A DNA stretch of 14,499 bases from Catenibacterium sp. co_0103 (GTDB taxonomy: Bacteria > Bacillota_I > Bacilli_A > Erysipelotrichales > Coprobacillaceae): assembly GCF_004168205.1 (NCBI RefSeq), contig NZ_RCYB01000054.1:1-14499 (forward strand), written 5' to 3'. The notes beneath the pieces were generated by a model. The model saw only the letters and a list, made by a program, of their open reading frames with translations. It was not told the origin of the DNA and did no database searches. The first letter of the stretch is position 1, and each line of letters begins with the position of its first letter. Positions 1-6,239 of the stretch are shown here, piece after piece. Position numbers and translations under genes: made by a program.

Positions 1-50
1 ATCAGGACTTCTTTTCGTCGTGGAGATAGAGAGATAGAGGGCGCGAAAAA

Positions 51-80
51 AAAGAGCATCACCTTACGGTGATGCTCTTT
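51..80 (-). terminator. Intrinsic terminator of the MarR-membrane protein-flavodoxin operon
   Basis: A perfect 13-bp stem (51-63 with 68-80) closes a 4-base loop. On the minus strand it is followed by eight T residues (46-53, partly inside the stem), which is a textbook Rho-independent terminator for the operon whose last stop is at 136. On the plus strand the stem is followed by TTTT then GGC, so it could also stop a plus-strand gene lying to the left. A second, weaker hairpin (CAAGGAC 84-90 with GTCCTTG 103-109) lies between it and the stop codon. Bases 1-45 hold nothing recognisable. Confidence 0.9.
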
Positions 81-135
81 TGGCAAGGACTGTCAACATT
101 CTGTCCTTGACTTTTGAACCAGTTTATTCATCCCC

Positions 136-636
136 TTATGCTTTAATTTTAGCTATCAAATTATTCAAATCATTTTCATCAGGATGTGTTAAAGCTTGAT
201 CAAAATTATCAATGAGCATATCAATATTAGGCATATGATCAGGCTGTGCCTTCATTTTTACATATCGATCACGTACAGATTGTGGCATCTTACCCTGGCA
301 CATATGTTCACCTACAATTGTATTACTTGCATCAATGCTTGTTTTCATATTATTTAGAATTTTCTGGAAATATTCTTCACTTACTCCAAATCCTGCTGTA
401 CCAAATAAGAAAATCTTCTTATTCTTTAAGGCTTCTAATAGTTTAAGAGTTGCTGCATCCGCATTACCTTTATCTGTCCAGAAACCAATATAAAACATAT
501 CTGAATCTACTTTTTTACATGGTCCAAAATAATCACAATCTTCTTCAGCTGGCGTGTCATGAATAGCCTCTGCAAGCATCTTTGTATTACCTGTTGGAGA
601 ACTATATAGTATTGAATATCTTTCTTGTTCCATCAT
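136..636 (-). CDS. Short flavodoxin-fold protein
   Basis: The 166-residue product is a single flavodoxin-like domain, the usual size for short-chain flavodoxins. Residues 12-18 (SSPTGNT) form the phosphate-binding loop that holds FMN after the first beta strand. The GFWTDKG segment near residues 51-57 and GTAGFG near 80-85 fit the next strand-loop elements that contact the flavin. No signal peptide or membrane segment is seen, so it should be cytoplasmic. Two adjacent ATG codons (636 and 633) follow a GTGAGGT ribosome site; either could be used. It is the last gene of the MarR operon, 45 bases after the membrane protein. The likely role is electron transfer or flavin-dependent reduction for an unidentified partner. 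It resembles the stand-alone flavodoxin-like proteins common in gut Firmicutes, a group that includes BilS-type partners of bilirubin reductase, but no bilR-like reductase lies in this window, so no specific role is assigned. Confidence 0.85.
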   Translation of the reverse strand: MMEQERYSILYSSPTGNTKMLAEAIHDTPAEEDCDYFGPCKKVDSDMFYIGFWTDKGNADAATLKLLEALKNKKIFLFGTAGFGVSEEYFQKILNNMKTSIDASNTIVGEHMCQGKMPQSVRDRYVKMKAQPDHMPNIDMLIDNFDQALTHPDENDLNNLIAKIKA

Positions 637-681
637 TTCTACCTCACTTAATGATTTATTACAATACTATATAACACTATT

Positions 682-1365
682 CTAATTAAATAATAGCTGT
701 AATCCCATTACAATCACCCACATATAGGCACATGTTTTAGGAATCATTAACAAACCAATTTCAGGTTTTTTCTTACTTAATAAAGTGACTGGTAAATAAC
801 AGCCAAATGAGATAATAATAGCTGCAACCATTCTAGTCATGTGAAGATTACCAGTATTACCGCTCATTGCATATAGAATAATAATTCCAATACCAGTAAC
901 TGCAAATACGGCATTTCTGATAATAGATAGTTTTAAGTTACCTTCATCCCCACACCAGTCATTTTGTGGTAAGAAACATACTACAATTCTAATGATTGCG
1001 GAAATGTAGATCATTGCTTCTACAATAAATGGAGCAAAAAGAGTTGGGAATGTGAGTTTCCAGATATAAAGTAAGATAATATAGAAAACAGTCATAGTAA
1101 TAGAAGAAACCTGCAAACCTATACCAAGTTGTCTCTTAATTTTTTCATTAGTTCCTTTGAATGCTCTTATAATTCTAGGAACTAAGTGGAAGGCATCACC
1201 ACCACATAATGTAAGAGTTAAGATACCATATAGTATAAATAACATATTGCCATTTGCGTTTGTAAGGAAGATTACACCAGCTACTAAGTCAAATAATAAG
1301 TAACAAGTATCAAAGATAGCCTCCATGATATCTGGCATTTTAGGTACATATTTTTGGTTATTCAT
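682..1365 (-). CDS. Seven-helix membrane protein of unknown function
   Basis: I do not recognise a named family. The 227-residue product has about seven hydrophobic segments (roughly 14-35, 41-58, 80-102, 112-132, 149-166, 176-196 and 203-225) separated by short loops, with no large soluble domain. A distinctive GGDAFHLVPR motif lies at 55-64, just after the second helix, and a Trp-Cys-Gly-Asp loop lies near 137-140; charged and His residues in a membrane protein hint at ligand or metal handling. The start is placed at ATG 1365 because AAAGGA lies 8 bases upstream. An ATG at 1371 overlaps the MarR stop in an ATGA arrangement but sits only 2-3 bases from that site. The tight overlap with the regulator shows translational coupling. 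It is the middle gene of a MarR-membrane protein-flavodoxin operon, so it is probably an effector-related or redox-related membrane protein. Confidence 0.8.
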   Translation of the reverse strand: MNNQKYVPKMPDIMEAIFDTCYLLFDLVAGVIFLTNANGNMLFILYGILTLTLCGGDAFHLVPRIIRAFKGTNEKIKRQLGIGLQVSSITMTVFYIILLYIWKLTFPTLFAPFIVEAMIYISAIIRIVVCFLPQNDWCGDEGNLKLSIIRNAVFAVTGIGIIILYAMSGNTGNLHMTRMVAAIIISFGCYLPVTLLSKKKPEIGLLMIPKTCAYMWVIVMGLQLLFN

Positions 1366-1367
1366 AA

Positions 1368-1802
1368 TCATAATCCTTTCTTTTGAATGCATTCTTCCGC
1401 ATTCCTACAAATCTTTTCAAATACATTTTTACATACTTTTATTTCGTCTTTAGTTAAGCCTTGAAGCATATCATGCGCAAATTGATTTTGCACATCTAAT
1501 CCTTCTTTAACGATTTCAGTGGCTGAATCCTCTAAATATAGCTCCACTCGCTTCTTATTGCTTGAAGATGTCTTCTTAGTAATATAACCACGTTTTTCTA
1601 ATACTTTTAAAGCGGTCGACACATGAGATTTTGTTGATTTTCTTATTCTAACAATACCCGCTGCTGTATTGTACTCTGGATTATGATACAAAAACATCAG
1701 TATGTCATATTCCATCTTTTTAAGATGATACTTATCACAAGTAGATGCGGTTAACATCTCATAATAAAGAGTAATCGTCTTATGTTGATCCCAGAAATAC
1801 AT
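1368..1802 (-). CDS. MarR-family transcriptional regulator
   Basis: The 144-residue length and helix-rich layout are typical of MarR dimers. Residues about 26-95 form the winged helix-turn-helix: LKKMEYDILMFLYHN leads in, the recognition helix lies around 54-70 (RKSTKSHVSTALKVLEKRG), and the wing follows (75-90, ending in RVELYLED). Flanking N- and C-terminal helices (5-25 and 95-140) would make the dimer interface. Translation starts at ATG 1802, six bases after a perfect AGGAGG (1809-1814). It is the first gene of a three-gene operon. Two 14-bp palindromes lie between its promoter and its ribosome site, which strongly suggests that it represses its own operon until an effector or oxidant releases it. 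Cysteines at 22, 124, 132 and 138 could allow redox sensing, but nothing in the sequence proves this. Confidence 0.92.
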   Translation of the reverse strand: MYFWDQHKTITLYYEMLTASTCDKYHLKKMEYDILMFLYHNPEYNTAAGIVRIRKSTKSHVSTALKVLEKRGYITKKTSSSNKKRVELYLEDSATEIVKEGLDVQNQFAHDMLQGLTKDEIKVCKNVFEKICRNAEECIQKKGL

Positions 1803-1820
1803 ATTAGGCCTCCTCTCGTT

Positions 1821-1854
1821 GTTCTATTTAGAACCTCTATGTTCTATATAGAAC
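1821..1854. promoter_or_regulatory. Twin operator palindromes, probably MarR-binding
   Basis: GTTCTATATAGAAC (1841-1854) is a perfect 14-bp palindrome that begins immediately downstream of the -10 box. GTTCTATTTAGAAC (1821-1834) is the same element with only its central two bases non-palindromic. They are spaced exactly 20 bp start to start, about two helical turns, so two dimers would bind the same DNA face. Position over the transcription start fits repression by steric block. Assignment to the adjacent MarR protein is inference from location and symmetry. Confidence 0.8.
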
Positions 1855-1882
1855 ATTGTAGACAGATAGAGATTCTTGTCAA
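1855..1882 (-). promoter_or_regulatory. Sigma-A promoter of the MarR operon
   Basis: On the minus strand a perfect -35 TTGACA (1877-1882) and a near-consensus -10 TACAAT (1855-1860) are separated by 16 bases. Transcription should start near 1848, inside the first operator palindrome, leaving a leader of about 45 bases. The -35 box begins only a few bases beyond the T-tract of the terminator of the preceding gene, so the two units are insulated but packed together. Confidence 0.85.
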
Positions 1883-1884
1883 TA

Positions 1885-1915
1885 GAAAAAAAGTCAATGA
1901 ATAAAATTCATTGAC
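1885..1915 (-). terminator. Terminator of the propeller surface-protein gene
   Basis: A 10-bp perfect stem (GTCAATGAAT 1893-1902 with ATTCATTGAC 1906-1915) closes an AAA loop. On the minus strand it is followed by a run of T residues (1885-1892). It lies 18 bases after the stop of the gene ending at 1934. Confidence 0.88.
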
Positions 1916-1933
1916 CTGGGAGATAGGTATTGT

Positions 1934-4219
1934 TTAGTTTTCTACTTTTTTACGTTTTAATAATACTAAAGCTAAGCTTGAGATGACAATTGCAGATACA
2001 TAGATCATCACCTGAGTATGATCACCTGTATTGACCTTCTTCTTATCTTCTTTTTTAGTTTCTGTAGGTTTTATAGTTGTATTACCTTTATCAGATGGCT
2101 GATCTTCCTTGATTTCTGGTTTATCAGTCTTATCTGTATTTGGTTTATCAGTTTTATCTGTATCTGGTATTGGATTTTCTGATCCATCTGTGATTCTCCA
2201 AAGCTGAGTACCCCAGAATGGGTTAGCCATGCCAATAAATAAACCATTATCAGTAGGAATAAATGCACGTCCACCATGGTTATACTTATCATTGAATCCA
2301 TTACGAGTTAATGCATCAAAGTGAACACCATCAGATGAAACCAATACATCACATCCTGCTTCCTGTTTAGACACAATCTGACTGCATCCATAATAGTATA
2401 CAAAGTTTTCTACTGTACTATTCAAGATAATATCATCAATCTGTTTTTCAAGTTCTGGATCAATTTCATGTAATAAAGGTTTAACAAATTTCTTATAGTT
2501 TTCAATGAGTTCATCATATACTTCAACAATATCTTGATCTACTTCTCTTGATCTGTTGTCTCCTTCTACGATATCTTTCATATCTTCTAGCTGATCCATC
2601 ATTTCATCCACGAATTCATCTTCAGAAGCTACTGCGATATCAGAAGGATCCTTCTTTAAGCTTTCAAGAAGGTCTTCTACATAATCCATCTTCTTCTTGA
2701 ATTCTTCAGGTGTCATTTCTGAAAGACTACCATCAGTGAGCTGTGTAAATCCTTTAGCAAGTGTAGTGATATCAAATGTACCAATAACAAGTTTATTGTT
2801 GTATTCAGAGAATCTCCATAGATACTGCGTAGAAGCAGCTCCAAATCCATCATCATTGATTAGTTCAATGTTTCCATTTTTATCCATGCGGTTCAAGCAG
2901 GCAGGATTCTTTAAATCCTGATAAAGTAAGTGGAAATCTGCTTTATTACCAATTTCAGCTAAGTCAAGCATTGGGTCGTTATACCCACCAATATAAAGAT
3001 GATCCTTATATACGTAAAGATTACCAGCACATGACTGTTTCTTACCTAGACCAAATTCATATTTAGCCCCTTTAGATGTATCACCAATGATTGGAGTCCA
3101 TTTCCATGAACCATCCTTTTGTGGATCACCACGATAGACTGCAAAGCCCTGTTTATTTGTCACACCAGTTGTTGCGTCTGTCTTACCAGTGAGCATAGAT
3201 ACATAAAGAGATCCATTAAATTCCGCAAGATCCCATAATCCACCACCATTGATGCTATCACGAATCCAGCATGCAGGCAAGTTATCAAATGTTTCCTGGT
3301 TTGCAATGACTTTCCAGCTATCTACATTTTCAGGATCATCTGTTTCAAGAAGACGTACACCTTCCATTCTTGGATTATCATCCTTATAACGTACATTCTT
3401 CTTTGCGATTGCTTTAATGGCATTCTGATAATCTTGTGGAAGCTGTGAACCATTTTCAAACATATGATCAGGATCAGCGCCATCAGTCGCAAGAGAAACG
3501 AGTAGTTTACCATTCATCACTGTTAAACCACGAATACCATTTGAAAAATCTGAGTTTTCTGCAGTCTTTTGCATAATAACCTTTGTTGCTTTTGTCTTAG
3601 GATCAATCTGTAATAGACGAGATGTAGGATAACCAGCACATGCAAAGTATAATTTACCTTTGTATTCTATAGCCATTCTATATCCGTTCCAGTTAACGAA
3701 TGCTGAACTTTCTTTTTCAACATAAACTAATTCTGTTTCATAAGTATACTTATTGACACGCAAAATACATGGTGTCCCTTTTGTAGAAGTTGCTCCATCC
3801 GGGAAGTTTCCATCATACATCACATTTAAGATGTTTGTCGCAACTGTTCCAGCCTTCTGACCGGGATTCTTATCTCCTCTTTTTTCAAAAAGAGATGTGA
3901 GGTTATTTTTCAAATTTCTGTAATAAATACCTGAGATTGGGTTCCAGCAAGTACCAAGATATATATAGTTTCCATATTCAACACTTGACCATACATAGCT
4001 CTGATTACGATTGCTTTCTTCACCCATCACTTCAAAAGGAAGAATACCATCACTCTGTCCAGCCCCTCTATCTGAATGAGATACTTTAGTGATTGTATAA
4101 CCATCTTTTGTGATATTGTTCGCATTTCCATCTAATCCTGATGCTCCAGTGAAACGTGCTGCTAAGCAGGATACTGAAAGGACTGCTGATAATGCAAGTT
4201 TAAAAAACTTATTCCTCGT
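1934..4219 (-). CDS. Secreted, wall-anchored beta-propeller-like surface protein, apparent ACG start
   Basis: Read from ACG at 4219 the product is 761 residues. It begins with a signal peptide (RNKFFK, then a hydrophobic stretch LALSAVLSVSCLAA) and ends with a sorting tail: VNTGD at about 729-733, an 18-residue hydrophobic span and KRKK. This is an LPXTG-like variant, so sortase anchoring is expected. Seven blade-like strands share a 'G/N-x-L-Y-hydrophobic-G/S' pattern, at about 83-90 (GNYIYLGT), 187-196, 236-247, 335-346, 405-415 (KDHLYIGGYND), 474-484 and 657-670, suggesting a seven-bladed propeller. A very acidic helical segment (about 503-598) interrupts it between the last two blades, and a repetitive TDKTDKP linker (about 685-702) precedes the anchor. 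No ATG, GTG or TTG near the ribosome site is in frame. GGAGGG (4227-4232) sits 7 bases before ACG. The first standard in-frame start, GTG 4030, would delete the signal peptide. Function is unknown: adhesion or glycan binding is possible, and no catalytic motif is seen. Confidence 0.8.
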   Translation of the reverse strand, partial: TRNKFFKLALSAVLSVSCLAARFTGASGLDGNANNITKDGYTITKVSHSDRGAGQSDGILPFEVMGEESNRNQSYVWSSVEYGNYIYLGTCWNPISGIYYRNLKNNLTSLFEKRGDKNPGQKAGTVATNILNVMYDGNFPDGATSTKGTPCILRVNKYTYETELVYVEKESSAFVNWNGYRMAIEYKGKLYFACAGYPTSRLLQIDPKTKATKVIMQKTAENSDFSNGIRGLTVMNGKLLVSLATDGADPDHMFENGSQLPQDYQNAIKAIAKKNVRYKDDNPRMEGVRLLETDDPENVDSWKVIANQETFDNLPACWIRDSINGGGLWDLAEFNGSLYVSMLTGKTDATTGVTNKQGFAVYRGDPQKDGSWKWTPIIGDTSKGAKYEFGLGKKQSCAGNLYVYKDHLYIGGYNDPMLDLAEIGNKADFHLLYQDLKNPACLNRMDKNGNIELINDDGFGAASTQYLWRFSEYNNKLVIGTFDITTLAKGFTQLTDGSLSEMTPEEFKKKMDYVEDLLESLKKDPSDIAVASEDEFVDEMMDQLEDMKDIVEGDNRSREVDQDIVEVYDELIENYKKFVKPLLHEIDPELEKQIDDIILNSTVENFVYYYGCSQIVSKQEAGCDVLVSSDGVHFDALTRNGFNDKYNHGGRAFIPTDNGLFIGMANPFWGTQLWRITDGSENPIPDTDKTDKPNTDKTDKPEIKEDQPSDKGNTTIKPTETKKEDKKKVNTGDHTQVMIYVSAIVISSLALVLLKRKKVEN

Positions 4220-4256
4220 TTCTTTACCCTCCGTTTCTTATGCAATACCCTCAATT

Positions 4257-4284
4257 ATTATACCTTATAAATATATATTTGTAA
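4257..4284 (-). promoter_or_regulatory. Promoter of the propeller surface-protein gene
   Basis: A perfect -10 TATAAT (4257-4262) lies 16 bases from a weaker -35 TTACAA (4279-4284) on the minus strand. The expected start is near 4250, giving a leader of about 30 bases that carries GGAGGG and leads directly to the ACG at 4219. Upstream, two TGTNACA elements (TGTTACA 4295-4301 and TGTGACA 4314-4320) could be an activator site, but their owner is unknown. Confidence 0.7.
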
Positions 4285-4347
4285 TCGCTATCACTGTTAC
4301 ATATCATGTTGTTTGTGACATATAGTATTATTAATCGAATTATTAAA

Positions 4348-4375
4348 AAGTCAGCAACTATTATGTTGCTGACTT
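4348..4375 (-). terminator. Terminator after the small membrane protein and sensor operon
   Basis: An 11-bp perfect stem (AAGTCAGCAAC 4348-4358 with GTTGCTGACTT 4365-4375) with a 6-base loop is followed on the minus strand by TTTTTAAT. It begins 3 bases after the stop of the small gene at 4379. It separates the sensing operon from the surface-protein gene. Confidence 0.88.
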
Positions 4376-4378
4376 AAT

Positions 4379-4546
4379 CTAGTTCTTTCTTGAAATCATC
4401 TTATGACCAGAATAAACAGACATGATCATACAAATGAGTGCAATCAAACCAAATCCTGCATGAATCATCTTGTTCATATGTCCTGTTAAGAAAGTACAAA
4501 TCATGGTGATCAGTGCACCAATAGACCAATATTTATGTGCTTTCAT
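4379..4546 (-). CDS. 55-residue two-helix membrane protein
   Basis: The frame from ATG 4546 to TAG 4379 encodes a 55-residue protein starting MKAHKYWSIGALITMICTFL. Two hydrophobic helices (about 8-20 and 30-46) flank a short TGHMNKMIH loop, and the tail is basic (GHKMISRKN). An AAGGAG ribosome site (4553-4558) lies 6 bases upstream and a strong terminator follows directly, so it is a genuine gene rather than a chance frame. No strong promoter and no terminator separates it from the binding-protein gene ending at 4611; a weak TTACAT-16-TATGAT box (4574-4601) could serve it alone. It may therefore be the last gene of the sensor operon. The family is not recognised. A role as a small accessory membrane subunit is speculative. 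Confidence 0.78.
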   Translation of the reverse strand: MKAHKYWSIGALITMICTFLTGHMNKMIHAGFGLIALICMIMSVYSGHKMISRKN

Positions 4547-4610
4547 CCAATTCTCCTTAGTTAGTTTATGCTAATCATACTAACATAGATGAATTATGTA
4601 AGCAAATAAT

Positions 4611-5594
4611 TTATTCTCTTGTAACTGCATAAGGTGTACTATACCAGACTTTTTTATATTTTTTAGTATTTCCATTTAATACAGATTCCATACATTTAAC
4701 TATTCTTAATACTTGGTTATCCATATCATTATCTACACTACCATATATTTCACCAGACATAATTTTCTCATTCATTTCCTGGCTGTTGTTGATACCTAAA
4801 ATAATAGGTAGAGCTAGATTCTTTTCTTTATAATAATCATAAACTCCTAATGCCATATCATCATTATTACAGATAACAGCTTCGGTACTAGAAATCGCAT
4901 TGTTATCTAATTGAGAAAACTTCTTATAAGCAAGTTGTCTATTCCATGAAGCAGATAAAGTACCTAGTGTATTTAAAGGAAGGTCTTTACTGTTTTCTAG
5001 GAATCCTTTTGTTCTACGAATGGCATCATAGTGATTTTCTTCACCTTCTACTAATATATAATCTATTTTAACATTCTTATTCTTATCTAGCGTACTTCTC
5101 TGTTCATTCCAGATTTTCTTTAACATCTCACCCTGTATTTGTCCAGCTTGAAAGGCATCTGTTCCCACATACCAGACATTATCTGTAATCTTTAAATCCT
5201 TTTCAGCAATATCTCGATTAAATAATATAACAGGAATATCTAATTCCTTTGCATTATTCAATACACTTGCCGCAGAAGAAGGATCAACAAGATTTACAAG
5301 CATCATATCATAGCTTTGAGTATACATATACTGAAGCTGTTTATTTTGACGTCTTGAATTTCCTTTCGCATCACATATCTCATAAGAGATTTTCTTTTTC
5401 ATATGTGCTTCATCAATTCTATTTTCTAGCGCTGTAATCAAGCTATTCATAAATGTATCATCAAGATCATAAACTGCAATACCTACATGAATATATTGAT
5501 CTTCTTTAGAACGTGAGCCTCCTAGTGCTGTAAGTGTTAAACATATAATCAGCACTATAAATAATAACCATTTATATTTTCTCATCTTTTTCAT
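4611..5594 (-). CDS. Membrane-anchored MglB-like sugar-binding protein (probable co-receptor)
   Basis: The 327-residue protein is a full-length type I periplasmic-binding fold. Sugar-contact motifs known from the galactose/glucose receptor MglB are in order: YDLDDTF (about 42-48), NLVDPSSA (101-108), GEENHYDAIRRT (184-195, with the His, Asp and Arg of the site), the stacking Trp in SASWNRQ (214-220), NNDDMALG (243-250) and GSVDNDMDNQ (285-294). One change is visible: the 'GVD' aspartate of MglB is Asn in LGINN (266-270). The N-terminus has a basic start and one hydrophobic helix (about 7-25), but the lipobox cysteine is lacking (LTALGGS), so the protein is probably held by an uncleaved anchor rather than lipid. 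It follows the short binding-fold gene by 9 bases, its GAGGG ribosome site lying between. With no permease or ATPase genes nearby, a sensory role with the adjacent kinase is more likely than transport. A hexose such as galactose or glucose is the inferred ligand. Confidence 0.85.
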   Translation of the reverse strand: MKKMRKYKWLLFIVLIICLTLTALGGSRSKEDQYIHVGIAVYDLDDTFMNSLITALENRIDEAHMKKKISYEICDAKGNSRRQNKQLQYMYTQSYDMMLVNLVDPSSAASVLNNAKELDIPVILFNRDIAEKDLKITDNVWYVGTDAFQAGQIQGEMLKKIWNEQRSTLDKNKNVKIDYILVEGEENHYDAIRRTKGFLENSKDLPLNTLGTLSASWNRQLAYKKFSQLDNNAISSTEAVICNNDDMALGVYDYYKEKNLALPIILGINNSQEMNEKIMSGEIYGSVDNDMDNQVLRIVKCMESVLNGNTKKYKKVWYSTPYAVTRE

Positions 5595-5603
5595 AGTAAC
5601 CCT

Positions 5604-6239
5604 CTAATATGTAAACAATGAGGCTTTACTGCCTCTTTCTACTACTTTCTGATCTACTTTTTCTGGTTTTAAAGAAATATTTGATAATCGTCTTTTTCCT
5701 TCACAATGACTAATCAGTTCTATACTCTTATAACCTAGTTTATAAGCATCCTCAATATAAATGGCATCTCTTTTTCCTGTAGATATCTCTTTTAGGAGAT
5801 TAAAGTCCACAGGTAATCTCATTGTTTCATGAGAAGTTTGACTAAAAGAAGCGGTGTAAGTGAATGAGTCCTGCATTGTATCTGTAAGAGCTAATACATT
5901 CGCATATTCATACTGTGTTTTCCTCATATACTTTTCTGGATATACAAGTAATAAGCCCATGGCCTGATTTTTATATTCCTGTGTAATAAGATCATCTAGT
6001 TCATTTTGGGACAAATCATCCTTATACCAGACATCAAGCTTCACTTGATGATCATATGCACAATCCTGTATTCCTTCCTGTACTTCTTGAATAAATGATT
6101 GTGAATACTTAGGATAGATGATCGCAATTCTTTTATTTTTCTGTGTATAATCCCTATCTCTTACATATAAAATAGAAACAAATGCAATACTCAACAATAT
6201 CACAATCAGGATCATGTGTTTTCTTTTATTCTGTTTCAT
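5604..6239 (-). CDS. Compact membrane-anchored binding-protein-fold protein
   Basis: The 211-residue product has a basic N-terminus, one anchor helix (about 9-25) and then an extracellular domain. Residues 36-120 look like lobe I of a type I periplasmic binding protein: the RIAIIYPKYSQSFIQEV opening strand and helix, then a GLLLVYPEKY strand. Residues about 156-195 (DAIYIEDAYKLGYKSIELI) resemble the closing strand and helix of the same fold, where the chain crosses back. About 90-100 residues that would form most of lobe II are missing compared with the roughly 300-residue family norm, yet the frame is clean. It overlaps the kinase gene by 14 bases and has GGAGG 6 bases before ATG 6239, so it is translationally coupled to the kinase. 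It is likely an accessory or adaptor subunit of the sensor complex. Decay of a second receptor gene is the alternative. Confidence 0.72.
   Translation of the reverse strand: MKQNKRKHMILIVILLSIAFVSILYVRDRDYTQKNKRIAIIYPKYSQSFIQEVQEGIQDCAYDHQVKLDVWYKDDLSQNELDDLITQEYKNQAMGLLLVYPEKYMRKTQYEYANVLALTDTMQDSFTYTASFSQTSHETMRLPVDFNLLKEISTGKRDAIYIEDAYKLGYKSIELISHCEGKRRLSNISLKPEKVDQKVVERGSKASLFTY

Noticed and set aside
136..1802. Identification as the bilirubin-reduction (bilQRS) operon
   Set aside because: MarR and flavodoxin genes fit, but the middle gene is a seven-helix membrane protein and no reductase resembling BilR is present.
4236..4246. TTG in the leader as start of the propeller gene
   Set aside because: It is out of frame with the signal peptide by two bases and lies upstream of the Shine-Dalgarno.
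4110..4325. Plus-strand open frame of about 71 codons
   Set aside because: It lies antisense to the signal-peptide region and promoter of the propeller gene and has no ribosome site; the minus-strand coding signal is far stronger.
5510..5594. Lipoprotein signal in the MglB-like protein
   Set aside because: The lipobox position is LGGS with Ser instead of Cys, and the Cys within the helix lacks the right preceding residues.
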